Assembly (NCBI RefSeq): GCF_000170955.2
Contig: NZ_ABCY02000001.1
Span: forward strand, 676,194-740,193
Source: Borreliella valaisiana VS116
GTDB lineage: Bacteria > Spirochaetota > Spirochaetia > Borreliales > Borreliaceae
Length of the DNA stretch: 64,000 nt
Reading direction: 5' to 3'
Shown here: positions 8,639 to 19,909 of the stretch, one piece after another
Numbering within the stretch: position 1 is the first letter of the stretch
How the letters are laid out: each line of letters begins with the position of its first letter
Translations under genes and position numbers: made by a program
Notes under the pieces: model-generated
Databases searched by the model: none
What the model was told of the DNA's origin: nothing
What the model saw: the letters and a program-made list of their open reading frames with translations, nothing else

Positions 8639-10183
8639 ATGGTAAAGGGTTTTGAACAAGCTCAAAAATTTGGGCGTTCTTTCATGCTTCCCATTGCTAT
8701 TTTGCCAGCAGCAGGGTTGCTTTTAGGAATTGGAGGCTCTCTTTCTAATCCGGAAACTGTTAAGATATATCCTTTTTTGGATATATTTTTCTTGCAATCA
8801 GTTTTCAAGGTAATGAGTGCATCAGGTTCTATTATTTTTGCAAATTTAGCTCCAATATTTGCTATTGGGATTGCTGTTGGACTTGCCAAATCAGATAAAG
8901 GTACAGCTGGGATTGCAGCATTTATTGGTTACCTTGTAATGAATGCTACTATTGGAGTTTTAATTGAGTTGTCAGGCAAAGCAGAATCTTTCTCTAGTGG
9001 TGCTGTGGGTTTTGTTCTTGGAATTAAGACTTTAGAAACGGGGGTTTTTGGTGGAGTTATGGTCGGTATTTTGACTTATTATCTTCATGCTAGGTTTAAC
9101 AAGATAGATTTGCCCAAAGTTCTTGGATTTTTTTCGGGATCTAGATTTGTGCCGATTGTTGTTTCTTTTTCTAGTATCTTTCTTGCTGTAATTATGTTTA
9201 TTTTTTGGCCATTTGTACAAAATGGAATTAATAAAGCGGGAGGCTTAGTAAATTCAACCGGCTATATTGGAACACTTATTTACGGAATTTTTTTAAGGAT
9301 GCTTGGGCCTTTTGGTCTTCACCACATATTTTATTTGCCATTTTGGACAACAGGCCTTGGGGGATCTGTTATTATTGATGGAAAATTGATTGAAGGGACT
9401 CAAAATATTTTTTTTGCAGAACTTGCTGCTCAAGGTACAAATAGATTTTTTGTTGGAACCAGTCGTTTTATGAGTGGACGATTTATTACCATGATGTTTG
9501 GTTTGCCCGGAGCTGCACTTGCGATGTATTACACTGCAAGGCGTGATGAGAGAACAAAAGTTTTTGGTCTTTTAATGTCTGCAGCCTTAACATCATTTAT
9601 GACAGGCATAACAGAACCCCTTGAATTTTCTTTTCTTTTTGTGGCTCCTATTCTTTATATTGTTCATGCTACATTTGATGGATTTGCTTTTATGCTGGCG
9701 CATATTCTTCAAATTACAATAGGTCAAACGTTTTCTGGCGGGTTTATTGATTTTATTCTTTTTGGTATTTTGCAGGGAAATTCAAGAACTAATTGGCTTT
9801 TGGTGCCAGTTGTAGGCACCGTTTGGTTTTTTCTTTATTACTTTACTTTTGTATTTTTGATAAATAAATTTGATTTTAAAACTCCTGGTAGAACGAAAGA
9901 TTTAAATTCTGTAGATTCTCCAGATTCTAAGAGTAATGAATTTGAAGAAAATTATGCTACTAAGGTTATTATTGGGCTTGGTGGTGCTTCAAATATTGTT
10001 GAGCTTGATTGTTGTGCAACTAGACTAAGAATTACAGTAAAAGATGTTCTTAAAGTTTCAGAAAAAATTTTAAAAAAAACTGGTTCTAAAGGAGTAATTA
10101 TTAAAGGCAATGGAGTTCAGGTGGTTTACGGGCCAGGTGTTAGTGTTCTTAAGAATGAAATAGAAGAATTATTAGAAGATTGA
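8639..10183 (+). CDS. ptsG: PTS glucose/amino-sugar-type transporter subunit IICB
   Basis: 514 residues. An N-terminal EIIC membrane domain (about residues 1-415) contains the typical GITEPLEFSFLFVAP segment. A hydrophilic linker leads to a C-terminal EIIB domain with the phosphorylated cysteine in LDCCATRLR (Cys near 459). It imports and phosphorylates a hexose. The linked nanE could suggest an amino sugar, but glucose is the usual family assignment. There is no fused EIIA, so a separate EIIA must supply phosphate. ATG at 8639 follows AGGAGG at 8628-8633. Confidence 0.9.
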   Translation: MVKGFEQAQKFGRSFMLPIAILPAAGLLLGIGGSLSNPETVKIYPFLDIFFLQSVFKVMSASGSIIFANLAPIFAIGIAVGLAKSDKGTAGIAAFIGYLVMNATIGVLIELSGKAESFSSGAVGFVLGIKTLETGVFGGVMVGILTYYLHARFNKIDLPKVLGFFSGSRFVPIVVSFSSIFLAVIMFIFWPFVQNGINKAGGLVNSTGYIGTLIYGIFLRMLGPFGLHHIFYLPFWTTGLGGSVIIDGKLIEGTQNIFFAELAAQGTNRFFVGTSRFMSGRFITMMFGLPGAALAMYYTARRDERTKVFGLLMSAALTSFMTGITEPLEFSFLFVAPILYIVHATFDGFAFMLAHILQITIGQTFSGGFIDFILFGILQGNSRTNWLLVPVVGTVWFFLYYFTFVFLINKFDFKTPGRTKDLNSVDSPDSKSNEFEENYATKVIIGLGGASNIVELDCCATRLRITVKDVLKVSEKILKKTGSKGVIIKGNGVQVVYGPGVSVLKNEIEELLED

Positions 10184-10189
10184 TTTTTT

Positions 10190-10226
10190 AAATAAGTAAT
10201 AGCCTTAAAAAGGCTATTACTTATTT
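10190..10226. terminator. Bidirectional terminator between ptsG and the hydrolase gene
   Basis: A 17-bp perfect stem (10190-10206 with 10210-10226) with a three-base loop lies between convergent genes. T-rich sequence follows on the plus strand (10222-10233), and the complement of the A/T run at 10183-10190 follows on the minus strand. The hairpin includes the stop codon of the minus-strand gene. Confidence 0.85.
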
Positions 10227-11197
10227 GTTTTATTTATGAAATCAACTGCATACTTTGTGAAGTATGATGTATTTTGGGCGCTTTTGTAGCTTTGGTTTCC
10301 AATAGGTACGTGTGCGTGTGAATTTTCAAGAAGTATAATAGGAATATCTTTTTTTTCACCACCATAATTTTTTATAAATTCATTTATTTTTATTGGGTCT
10401 ACTGTATGATCATTAGGTGTATGAGTTATTATTAAAGGTGTTTTGATTTCATCGAAATTATATGAATTTAATAATGTGACAAGGCCCATCATTGCAATAA
10501 CTGCGTCTACATGTTGCACTTTTGAAGAGTGGCTTTTTATAGACATGTGCTCTTTTCGTTTATCCTCTTTTGTTTCGAATTTGTTGTAACCACCTGTTAT
10601 AAGATGTGCAATTTGTCGTCCCCAAGGATAGTAAACGATGTTTGTCCTTTTGTCATAAGGGAATATGTTAGGAGAAATTAATACCGCTGAATTTATTTCA
10701 TCTGGATAGTTTGCCAAAGCCCAAATGCTAGCAGCACCCCCATTAGATGTGCCAATTAGTATTAATTTATCGCCTATTAGTTTGCCAATTTTAATAGCCT
10801 CATCAATGTCTTTCAGCCAATCTTGGATAGTTATTCCTCGAAATGCATTTTTATTGTTTATTCCGTGGCCTTTCAATCTTGTAAAAAAAAGATTTGCATT
10901 AAGAGCTTTTGCAATATTATTTGGAACCGGATAAATTTCATTTTTTGATGCTCCAAATCCATGAATGTAGACCACAGAATATTTTGTTTTTTGCACATCT
11001 TTATACCAGATTATTTCTTTTTTTGTATTTTTTTCTAAATTAAATTGTAATTCTTCTTTTAATAAGTAATTGTCAATTTCTTTGATGTTTTTAGGAATTG
11101 TTTTTTTTAAAAATTCATTTTTAAATTTTATCCTTGGACTAACTAGTATTAAAAGTAATAAGAATATAATTGTAAAAATGATATTCTTTATGTTCAT
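10217..11197 (-). CDS. Alpha/beta hydrolase (lipase-like), membrane-anchored
   Basis: 326 residues with an N-terminal hydrophobic anchor (about 6-20). The catalytic machinery of an alpha/beta hydrolase is intact: oxyanion-hole HGFG at 79-82, nucleophile GTSNG with Ser151, acid Asp263 in TPNDHTVDP, and His294/296 near the end. The B31 orthologue BB_0646 has been described as a lipase with haemolytic activity; I rely on memory for that. Its start overlaps the bosR stop by four bases (ATGA), so the two are translationally coupled. The natural substrate is not readable from sequence. Confidence 0.85.
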   Translation of the reverse strand: MNIKNIIFTIIFLLLLILVSPRIKFKNEFLKKTIPKNIKEIDNYLLKEELQFNLEKNTKKEIIWYKDVQKTKYSVVYIHGFGASKNEIYPVPNNIAKALNANLFFTRLKGHGINNKNAFRGITIQDWLKDIDEAIKIGKLIGDKLILIGTSNGGAASIWALANYPDEINSAVLISPNIFPYDKRTNIVYYPWGRQIAHLITGGYNKFETKEDKRKEHMSIKSHSSKVQHVDAVIAMMGLVTLLNSYNFDEIKTPLIITHTPNDHTVDPIKINEFIKNYGGEKKDIPIILLENSHAHVPIGNQSYKSAQNTSYFTKYAVDFINKTNK

Positions 11198-11730
11198 ATA
11201 GTGATTTCCTTGTTATCTAGGACATTATTGTTGTTCTGAGCATCCTGGGAATCTTTTTTGTAACAATTATTGCAATGTCCTGAGTAAATTATTTCAATAG
11301 ATTTTGTTTCCCAATTTTCTCCAAGTTTGTCTTTCAAAATATCTTTAATATCATCAAGTTGAATAGGATGAACTTGATTACATTTATTGCATTTAAAGTG
11401 GGCTATTGTGGAAGCCAAGCTTAGGTAGAATTTTGTTTCTTTTTGATCAGTAGTTTTTATATCTTTTAGTATATTTCTTTCTTTTAGAATGTTTAATGTG
11501 TTATATACCGTTGCTTTTGATAGGCTTGGAATTTCTTTAATAAGCTTGTTATAGACTTCTTTTGCTGTAAAGTATTCTTTTGGGTTTGATGCTATGTAGA
11601 GAATGATTCTATTTCTCGAATGAGATGCTTTCATTCCCAATTCTGATGTTAAATTTTTTAATAATACAGGATCATTTGTAATACCGACTTTTTCTAATGC
11701 GGAGTGTACGTCTATTATGTTATCATTCAT
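11194..11730 (-). CDS. bosR: Fur/PerR-family oxidative-stress and virulence regulator BosR
   Basis: 178 residues. A winged-helix DNA-binding domain (about 20-95) is followed by a dimerisation domain with a structural zinc site, CNKC (114-117) and CNNC (153-156). Arg39, the residue reported as changed to Lys in some high-passage strains, is intact. In this genus BosR activates rpoS and affects napA. RBS AAAAGG (11745-11740) has nine-base spacing. A BosR-box-like palindrome lies just upstream (11747-11759), suggesting autoregulation. It overlaps the downstream hydrolase by 4 nt and follows an unknown gene by 97 nt. Confidence 0.95.
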   Translation of the reverse strand: MNDNIIDVHSALEKVGITNDPVLLKNLTSELGMKASHSRNRIILYIASNPKEYFTAKEVYNKLIKEIPSLSKATVYNTLNILKERNILKDIKTTDQKETKFYLSLASTIAHFKCNKCNQVHPIQLDDIKDILKDKLGENWETKSIEIIYSGHCNNCYKKDSQDAQNNNNVLDNKEITI

Positions 11731-11746
11731 ATTGTTATACCTTTTT

Positions 11747-11759
11747 GTTTAAATTAAAG
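11747..11759. promoter_or_regulatory. Candidate BosR box upstream of bosR
   Basis: The 13-mer GTTTAAATTAAAG matches the reported 6-1-6 palindrome ATTTAANTTAAAT at ten of twelve fixed positions; only the outermost bases differ. A related ATTAAAT follows directly. It sits 16 bases before the start codon and immediately upstream of the RBS. AT-rich DNA produces such matches by chance, so this is a candidate. Confidence 0.4.
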
Positions 11760-11827
11760 ATTAAATATTTTTATGTTCTACTTAGAATAATTTTATACCT
11801 AGTTATTAATATTTTACTACTTATTAT

Positions 11828-13516
11828 TTATTTATTTTCATATTTTTTTATATCAGTATAAAAAATTAAATTTTTTATTTTTGAATTTAGTTTTATTTTG
11901 TTATCAAAATTATTATTTAATGGTAGTATCATTAAGTTTAGTGTTTGAGAGTAATTTATTATATCTTGGATCTTGACTGTGTTATAAGAGCCTCCTATGT
12001 TTAAAATTAACCATTTCTTAGAATTTATTTTTTCAATTTTATAATTAATTGTATGAATGATTTGTTTTTCAACATTTAAAAAGCTTATAAAAAAATTACT
12101 GTTTTTATCATTTCCTTTAGATATCAAAAATTCTGTACCATTAATGTAGCCTTTGGGATTGTTTTTAGTTATTATTATTTTTTCATAAGTATCAAGATCA
12201 CTGTATTTTGCTGTTATTTTTAAATTAGTGCCTTTTGCAATTTCAAAAACAGGTATTTCAAGAGCCGAATATTCAAGAAGATAGTCAGGATTGCATTTTT
12301 TTAATGTTTTTTTATCCAGATTGATTTTAGAAGGCCATTTTATTTTAATGGATACAAAGAAGCTAGAGATATTCTCATCTATAAAAAAATCAATTGTTGA
12401 TTTTGTAGCAGAGTTGAAAGCCAAGTATTGTTTTATTCCTAAAATTTTTTCATTTGAGAAGGAAAATGAATTTTCAATAGATGCTTCTTTTATTAATTCT
12501 TTTTTTGATAAAATTTTGAAATAGGTTCTAGATGTGTTTAGAAATTCAACTTTTTTATCTTTAAATTTTATTTTATTTAATTTTCCATTTTCGAATTTGA
12601 TATTGTATTGATCGTGAGATAGTGTAAAATTTCCTTCCATATTGTATTCCAAATTCTTAGGCACAATGGATTCAGAATTTTTGGTAATTTCTTCTTGATG
12701 TTTATTTATTAAAAATTCTCTTAAGCTTTTTTCGTTGATTTGATAATCTTTAAGTCTTTTGTTTTGAAAATTTATTATCGGTTCTTGCTCTTTGAGTGAG
12801 TTAAATTTTGGAATTTCTAGTAGTTCGGTAGTCAGTTTGGATCCCTCTAGATTTTGTATCTTGATGCTGTGAAAGTTATTTTCCAAGGTTTTTAAATAAA
12901 GTAAAAAATTTTTTAATTCTTGATTATCATAAGTTTCTTTGATTTCATAAAAATAAATAAGGGTTTCTACATTACTTTTTGGAGAATCTATTTTTTGGAC
13001 TTCATATAAATATTGGCAGTTATTCTTATAAAAAATTAAGTAATTTTTATTATTTTTGCTCTGTCTTATTCCCTCTGTATAATTGAAATTAAGTTTTCTG
13101 TAAAGCTCAGTCACTTTTTTTCTAAACTTTTCTATGTTGTATATATAAATCATAATAGGGGTGTTTTGAAATATGTCTTTGTATCCACTTTTGAATGGAT
13201 TTTTTAGTGCCCAATACAAATCTAAATGTATTTCATCGTGCAGCATGTATTCATGAGGGCTTCCACTGTAAGTTCCAGGTATATATGTATCCATATTGGT
13301 TTTGAATCTTTCAAATAACCATTTATTTAATTCCCCATGTTTTCTTAGGATTTCAAAAAAGTATATTGGAAATGTCCAATGTATTTTGTAAGCCAATTGT
13401 TTGTGTTCAATTAAATATTTTATATTTGATATTATTGATAACAGGTTATTCTCTGAAAATTTAGTTATTGAAATGATAATAATATAAGTTTTTGATTTTT
13501 TTAGTTTTCTAAACAT
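11828..13516 (-). CDS. Unknown 562-residue protein, possibly a divergent glycoside-hydrolase-like fold
   Basis: I do not recognise this protein with confidence. No signal peptide or clear membrane helix is visible. The N-terminal third (HWTFPIYFFEIL, GELNKWLFERF, YIPGTYSGSPHEYML) has the flavour of the barrel of GH38/GH57-type enzymes. The region after residue 300 (FENGKLNKIKFKDKKVEF and many short beta-like stretches) resembles a beta-sandwich. No protein-kinase motifs (HRD, DFG) are present. It lies 97 nt upstream of bosR on the same strand, so it may share a transcript with bosR and the hydrolase. The N-terminus is set by the ATG at 13516, where the RBS is weak. Confidence 0.75.
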   Translation of the reverse strand: MFRKLKKSKTYIIIISITKFSENNLLSIISNIKYLIEHKQLAYKIHWTFPIYFFEILRKHGELNKWLFERFKTNMDTYIPGTYSGSPHEYMLHDEIHLDLYWALKNPFKSGYKDIFQNTPIMIYIYNIEKFRKKVTELYRKLNFNYTEGIRQSKNNKNYLIFYKNNCQYLYEVQKIDSPKSNVETLIYFYEIKETYDNQELKNFLLYLKTLENNFHSIKIQNLEGSKLTTELLEIPKFNSLKEQEPIINFQNKRLKDYQINEKSLREFLINKHQEEITKNSESIVPKNLEYNMEGNFTLSHDQYNIKFENGKLNKIKFKDKKVEFLNTSRTYFKILSKKELIKEASIENSFSFSNEKILGIKQYLAFNSATKSTIDFFIDENISSFFVSIKIKWPSKINLDKKTLKKCNPDYLLEYSALEIPVFEIAKGTNLKITAKYSDLDTYEKIIITKNNPKGYINGTEFLISKGNDKNSNFFISFLNVEKQIIHTINYKIEKINSKKWLILNIGGSYNTVKIQDIINYSQTLNLMILPLNNNFDNKIKLNSKIKNLIFYTDIKKYENK

Positions 13517-13672
13517 AAATTCTTTGTCTTTATGATATGAAGATCACTCAATATTTACATTATATAATAAAAATTTGTGCTAGTTTTGTATATTTTGTAT
13601 TTTTTGATATATAGAAGCAAACGCTATGGCGAATGTATTAAGTTTATGCTAATCTTATAGTGTTAAATATAA

Positions 13673-15343
<1,671 letters not shown>

Positions 15344-15353
15344 GTTAAAGTTT

Positions 15354-15381
15354 CACCGGCGAATTTGTGTTTTTGCCGGTG
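15354..15381 (+). terminator. GC-rich hairpin after groEL
   Basis: CACCGGC at 15354-15360 pairs with GCCGGTG at 15375-15381. A G-T and two A-T pairs extend the stem to 10 bp with an eight-base loop. It lies 11 nt after the groEL stop in a very AT-rich context and is followed by a moderately T-rich run. It likely terminates or attenuates groEL transcription before the next small gene. It also shows that the upstream in-frame extension of that gene is not translated. Confidence 0.65.
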
Positions 15382-15409
15382 TAATGTTTTATTATTCAAA
15401 GGAATTATT

Positions 15410-15706
15410 TTGAGTGAGGATGAATTTGTTTTTTGTATAGGCTATGATTGTTCAAAAGCGATAGTAGATAGGCAGCTTTTAAAAGAAAACAAAGGTAAAA
15501 GCGTTAAGGAGCTTTTTGAACTTGGGCTTTATAGAAGTGCCTTTAGCAAAGCTCTTTATAGAAATGATGATGCTCTTATTAATTATTTAATTGAAGAGTA
15601 TAATAAAATAAGTAATTCTAATTATACCAAAAAGGACGACTTCAAGCTTTTATTTGGAGTAGTTTATCCCAATGATATTAATAAGATAAAAGTGACATAT
15701 ATATAG
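15410..15706 (+). CDS. Small conserved protein of unknown function (98 aa)
   Basis: I do not recognise a family. The frame is open further upstream (from about 15365), but that part would run through the groEL terminator hairpin. The TTG at 15410 has an AAAGGA RBS (15398-15403) six bases ahead, so I start there with SEDEFVFCIGYD. The protein is soluble-looking, mixed charge and partly helical (SVKELFELGLYRSAFSKALY). It ends 13 nt before yajC, so it may be transcribed with the yajC-secDF group. Orthologue of BB_0650 by position. Confidence 0.7.
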   Translation: MSEDEFVFCIGYDCSKAIVDRQLLKENKGKSVKELFELGLYRSAFSKALYRNDDALINYLIEEYNKISNSNYTKKDDFKLLFGVVYPNDINKIKVTYI

Positions 15707-15719
15707 TAAAGGAGGTTTT

Positions 15720-16031
15720 GTGTTTTTATTGCAAGAGTTTAGTAGTAATAGTAGCTTTTTCCGAAGTTTGTTAGTTTTTGTGCCTGTTATTGCTATATTT
15801 TGGTTTTTAGTGATATCTCCTCAGCGTAAGGAAGAAAAAAATAAAAAAGAAATGATAAAAAATTTAAAAAAAGGTGATAAGGTATTAACAATAGGTGGAA
15901 TTTTTGGAGTTGTAAAAAAACTAGGTGATACTGATGTTATTTTAGAATTAAGTCCAAATATCGAAGCAGTATTTATAAAAACCTCTATTGATAAAGTTTT
16001 GTCTGAGAAAGAAGTTAAAAAGGTATTATAA
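15720..16031 (+). CDS. yajC: Sec translocase accessory protein YajC
   Basis: 103 residues with one N-terminal membrane helix (about 14-33) and then a basic cytoplasmic tail. The family hallmark ISPQRKEEK and the KKGDKVLTIGGIFG motif are present. YajC associates with SecDF in the inner membrane. The start is GTG at 15720, with AAAGGAGG at 15708-15715 four bases before it. secD follows 65 nt after its stop. Confidence 0.93.
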   Translation: MFLLQEFSSNSSFFRSLLVFVPVIAIFWFLVISPQRKEEKNKKEMIKNLKKGDKVLTIGGIFGVVKKLGDTDVILELSPNIEAVFIKTSIDKVLSEKEVKKVL

Positions 16032-16096
16032 TTTAAGGTAAAATTAGAACTGGTAGCTAATAGTGGTATTTGTTAAAAATTTTAAGGATTTGTATA

Positions 16097-17857
16097 ATGA
16101 AAAAAGGATCTAAGCTTATATTGATATTGTTGGTGACGTTTTTTGCGTGTCTTTTAATATTCCCGACTTTAAAGTGGTATTTTTTAATGAGTAGTGAGGA
16201 TAAAAAGATAAGCTCATATTCACAAGAGGCCTTAAGGGATTATTCAAAGAAAAAAGCTTTGAATGATCTTGTTCAGCTTAAAGAGTTGTATAATAAAGAT
16301 CCCAATAGCAGTATTCCGACTAGTCTGTCTTATTTAATCCCGATAGCAAAAAATAATTATAAGTCTTCAATGAAAATTCCTCCTAAATTTTTTACTGCTA
16401 AATCTTTGCGTGAAGGATTTTTGACCGATTCTGATATGGGAGAAGTAAGTTTAGAGATTTATAAATATTATGAGAAGATAAAGAAGAGTAAAAGTAGAAT
16501 AATACATCTTGGACTTGATTTGTCTGGGGGGATGGGTGTTACCATTTCTCTTGATTATTCAAGTGTTGAAAAAAAATTAGGTCGTTCTTTGACCTTTGCT
16601 GAGAAAGAAGATGCTATTTATCGAATAATGCAAATTCTTAAGGATAGGGTAGATAGGTTTGGACTTACAGAGCCTAAAATTGCAAGAGAGGCTGGAGGAA
16701 ATAAAATTTTCTTAGATATTCCTGGAGAAAAAGATGAGAGCAGGGTGAACACTCTTTTGAGTGGGAAAGGTAATTTAACTTTTTATGTGGTTGATGACGA
16801 ATCTACAACACTTTTGCATAAAAGAATATTAGAAGCGGGGTCTTTTTTTTCTATTTCCAAAATTCAGGCAAATATGAACCTTCCAGATAGTAAGCAAATT
16901 TTTCCTTGGTATGTTAAAGATTCTTATGGGGTAGATGATGAGTCAACAGTTCGTTATTATGTAGTTGATGTAAGTCCTGAAAATTCATTTGATGGTGCTC
17001 ACATTAAAGATGCTGGGGTCTCTAATGATCCTAGAACGGGTCGAGATATTGTTGTTTTTAATCTTGATGTTGATGGAAGTGAAAAATTTTTTAAATTTAC
17101 TCAGAAAAATGTTGGAAAGTCTTTGGCTGTTGTCATGGAAGGTAAAATTAAGTCTGTGGCAGGAATTGGGTATGCCATTACTGGTGGTAATGTTTCGATT
17201 CAAGGCGACTCTTTTGATAAAAAAGAGGCCTTGGATCTTGCCTTAGTTTTTAAAACCGCTGCTTTTCCAGTTGAGATTAAAATAGATGATTTGAGAATAA
17301 TAGGACCTACTCTTGGTGCTAAAACTGTTGATCTTGGTATTAAAGCTTCTATGCTTGCTCTTTGTTTGGTTTTTTTGTTTATGTGTGTTTATTATGGTTT
17401 TAGTGGTTTTGTAGCCGGGTTTTCACTTGTTATTTATAATGTATTTTTAATTTTAGCAATATTGTCGGCTTTTAATTTTACTTTAACTTTAACAAGTATT
17501 GCAGGTCTTATTTTGACAATGGGTATGGCCGTAGACATAAATATAATTATTTATGAGAGAATTAAAGAAGAAATTAGAGAAGGTAGAAAATTTGAAAATG
17601 CTTTTGAAGATGGTTTTAAAAAAGCCTTTTTATCTATTATGGATGCAAATGTAACGACATTTATTGCGGTGCTTTTTTTAACCCTTCTTGGGACGGGAGT
17701 TATTCAAGGTTTTGCATGGTCTCTTTCTGTTGGAATTGTGGCGTCCCTTTTTAGTAGCTTGATTTTTTCAAGATTTATTTTGGAATTTATCATGTCTGTT
17801 AGAAAAAGCAAATTTATAAGTATATCTTGGAGTTCAAAATATGCAAAGAGTAATTAA
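16097..17857 (+). CDS. secD: Protein-export membrane protein SecD
   Basis: 586 residues. One N-terminal membrane helix is followed by a large periplasmic region (with HLGLDLSGGMGVTISL and the DRVDRFGLTEPKI segment), then five C-terminal membrane helices containing ILTMGMAVDINIIIYERIKEE. With SecF it uses the proton gradient to pull exported proteins through SecYEG. The frame is open from 16070, but AAGGA at 16084-16088 supports the ATG at 16097. The 3' end overlaps secF by 17 nt. Confidence 0.95.
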   Translation: MKKGSKLILILLVTFFACLLIFPTLKWYFLMSSEDKKISSYSQEALRDYSKKKALNDLVQLKELYNKDPNSSIPTSLSYLIPIAKNNYKSSMKIPPKFFTAKSLREGFLTDSDMGEVSLEIYKYYEKIKKSKSRIIHLGLDLSGGMGVTISLDYSSVEKKLGRSLTFAEKEDAIYRIMQILKDRVDRFGLTEPKIAREAGGNKIFLDIPGEKDESRVNTLLSGKGNLTFYVVDDESTTLLHKRILEAGSFFSISKIQANMNLPDSKQIFPWYVKDSYGVDDESTVRYYVVDVSPENSFDGAHIKDAGVSNDPRTGRDIVVFNLDVDGSEKFFKFTQKNVGKSLAVVMEGKIKSVAGIGYAITGGNVSIQGDSFDKKEALDLALVFKTAAFPVEIKIDDLRIIGPTLGAKTVDLGIKASMLALCLVFLFMCVYYGFSGFVAGFSLVIYNVFLILAILSAFNFTLTLTSIAGLILTMGMAVDINIIIYERIKEEIREGRKFENAFEDGFKKAFLSIMDANVTTFIAVLFLTLLGTGVIQGFAWSLSVGIVASLFSSLIFSRFILEFIMSVRKSKFISISWSSKYAKSN

Positions 17858-18740
17858 TTTTTCAAAATATGGAAGCAATGTTTTAATTGTTAGTGTTATT
17901 TTGACTTTGATTGGACTTATTTATACTTTTTTTTATCATGGTGGATACAATTGGGGAATAGATTTTTCTTCTAGAGTTAATATTAATCTTTCAATAGAAA
18001 AATCAGATATTAAAGAAAATGAAATTAAAAGAATATTTTCTCCAATTTATAAAACTTTAGATGTTAAGAGTATTTTTTCACCGGATGAGAATAAAAGTGA
18101 ATTCTCTATTATGGTAAAGTCAGATATCATTGATTATGCTTTTAAAACAGAAGTTCAAAAAACAATAATGGATGAACTTAAAAAGGCATTTAATGCTAAT
18201 ATTGAAGTTTTGGATTCTTATTTTATTGATTCAAGCTTTTCTTCTACTTTGAGAATTAAGTCAATATTTTTGGTATTAGGGACATTTACTCTGATTTTGA
18301 TTTATATAGCTTTAAGATTTAAACTAAGTTATGCTATTGCTTCCATACTTTCAATATTTCATGATATATTTTTTATAGTTGCTTTTTTAGGGGTATTTAG
18401 AATAGAAATTAATAGTTATATTATTGTGGCAATATTAACCATTATTGGATATTCTTTAAACGACACAATAATTATTTTTGATAGGATTAGAGATAATGTT
18501 AAGCGATTAACCGATAACGCATTTTTAAATATATTAAATATAAGCATTAGTCAAACTTTATCAAGAACTGTTTTGACGTCAGTTACGACATTTGTTGCAG
18601 TATTTTCCATTTATGTGTTTACCGAAGGATCTATAAAAGATTTTTCTTTGGTATTTATGGTAGGTGTAATTGTTGGAACTTATTCTTCTGTGTTCATAGC
18701 TTCTCCAATACTTTTAAAACTGTATAAAAAAATAAAGTAG
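17841..18740 (+). CDS. secF: Protein-export membrane protein SecF
   Basis: 299 residues with six membrane helices and a periplasmic loop after the first. Typical segments are GIDFSSRVNINL near residue 34 and ILTIIGYSLNDTIIIFDRIRDN, the counterpart of the SecD motif. It forms a complex with SecD and YajC. The ATG lies within the end of secD (17-nt overlap), so production is coupled. Length is normal. Confidence 0.95.
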   Translation: MQRVINFSKYGSNVLIVSVILTLIGLIYTFFYHGGYNWGIDFSSRVNINLSIEKSDIKENEIKRIFSPIYKTLDVKSIFSPDENKSEFSIMVKSDIIDYAFKTEVQKTIMDELKKAFNANIEVLDSYFIDSSFSSTLRIKSIFLVLGTFTLILIYIALRFKLSYAIASILSIFHDIFFIVAFLGVFRIEINSYIIVAILTIIGYSLNDTIIIFDRIRDNVKRLTDNAFLNILNISISQTLSRTVLTSVTTFVAVFSIYVFTEGSIKDFSLVFMVGVIVGTYSSVFIASPILLKLYKKIK

Positions 18741-18766
18741 ATCTTTGAATAAGATGATGTTTTGAC

Positions 18767-19909
18767 ATGAAGTTTTTTGATTTTGGTTCGTTAGGATTTT
18801 ATAGGTTTTTTGATTTTCAAAAATATCTTAATTTTAGTATTTTTAGGTATAGTTTAATAAATTATTATTCTTATCGAGAGCAGTCAAGCCTTATTAACGA
18901 TGCTAATTTGCTTAAGGATAAACTTGTATTTTTGGATAAGATTTATAGGGATTTTAATCCCAGTGTCAGTAAATCTTGGGATGCTAATAAAGCTATTTTT
19001 TTAGATACTTTGCTTATTATTAAAAATTTGATAAAGAAATATCATCCCGACTCAGAATTTTTATACATTCAAGAAGATGAATTATTGGAAGATATTTCCT
19101 ATTTTAATAAATTTTTAGATAAACTTAAATATTTAAACTTTAGAGTAGATCTTAAGCAAAAGATTGAAAATTTTGAAAAAAAGAGTAAGGCTCCATTTTC
19201 TTGCATAAGAATTGCTACATTCTTTATTCAAGAAGAATTTTTAGATCGACTTAGTAATTCGTTTGATTTTTTCTCCAATGAGGCCAATAGCAACAATTTA
19301 GATGTAATTAACAAAGAAATTAATGATTATTATGAAAAAGTAGAGCAAATTAAAAAAAGTAACAATATTAAAGAAACCCATAAAAAATTTATTATAGACC
19401 ACACGAAAGATAGAATTGATAAAATCATGAAAGATCATAGTCTTGACATTTCTAAACTGCTTATAAAAATTGCTTTGCTTGAGATTACAATTCAATCTTT
19501 TGATAGCTATTATTTGAATTTATTGGAAATTTTACAAATTCTTTTATCTATTAATAATATAATTGAGATCGGTTTAAACGAATTGCCAGATGCTATTTTT
19601 AATGAGTGGAATGAGCTTATTTATTTAAAAAGGAAAGAGTTTCAAAAATTTGTTTTAATCTCTGATTATGTTTTCCAAAAAAGGATCATATCTACTATAA
19701 ATTCTGGAAATTGGAAATTTGCCTTTTTTACTCTTGCTCCCCGACAAGGGGATGTTTTTCAATTTTCAGTGGATATTACTAAGAATTTTGATAATATTGA
19801 GGATGGAATCAAGGAATATGAGTCTAAGATAAATAAATTTAATGAATATAGGTCGGGTTGGGAGGCAAATTTAAGAAATTTTGGGCATTTATTTTCAGAA
19901 ACACTTTAA
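18767..19909 (+). CDS. Unknown 380-residue helical protein
   Basis: No family recognised. The protein has no signal peptide and is rich in Lys, Glu, Ile, Leu and Asn with long amphipathic helices; residues about 170-225 look coiled-coil. A more conserved-looking part lies near the end ([21 protein letters not shown]). It starts 26 nt after secF on the same strand, so it may be the last gene of the yajC-secDF transcript. Its stop codon interlocks with the convergent dnaJ-like gene (4-nt overlap). Orthologue of BB_0654 by position. Confidence 0.8.
   Translation: MKFFDFGSLGFYRFFDFQKYLNFSIFRYSLINYYSYREQSSLINDANLLKDKLVFLDKIYRDFNPSVSKSWDANKAIFLDTLLIIKNLIKKYHPDSEFLYIQEDELLEDISYFNKFLDKLKYLNFRVDLKQKIENFEKKSKAPFSCIRIATFFIQEEFLDRLSNSFDFFSNEANSNNLDVINKEINDYYEKVEQIKKSNNIKETHKKFIIDHTKDRIDKIMKDHSLDISKLLIKIALLEITIQSFDSYYLNLLEILQILLSINNIIEIGLNELPDAIFNEWNELIYLKRKEFQKFVLISDYVFQKRIISTINSGNWKFAFFTLAPRQGDVFQFSVDITKNFDNIEDGIKEYESKINKFNEYRSGWEANLRNFGHLFSETL

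Noticed and set aside
15365-15409. N-terminal extension of the small gene after groEL
   Set aside because: The stretch runs through the groEL terminator hairpin and has no RBS, whereas the TTG at 15410 has AAAGGA at six-base spacing.
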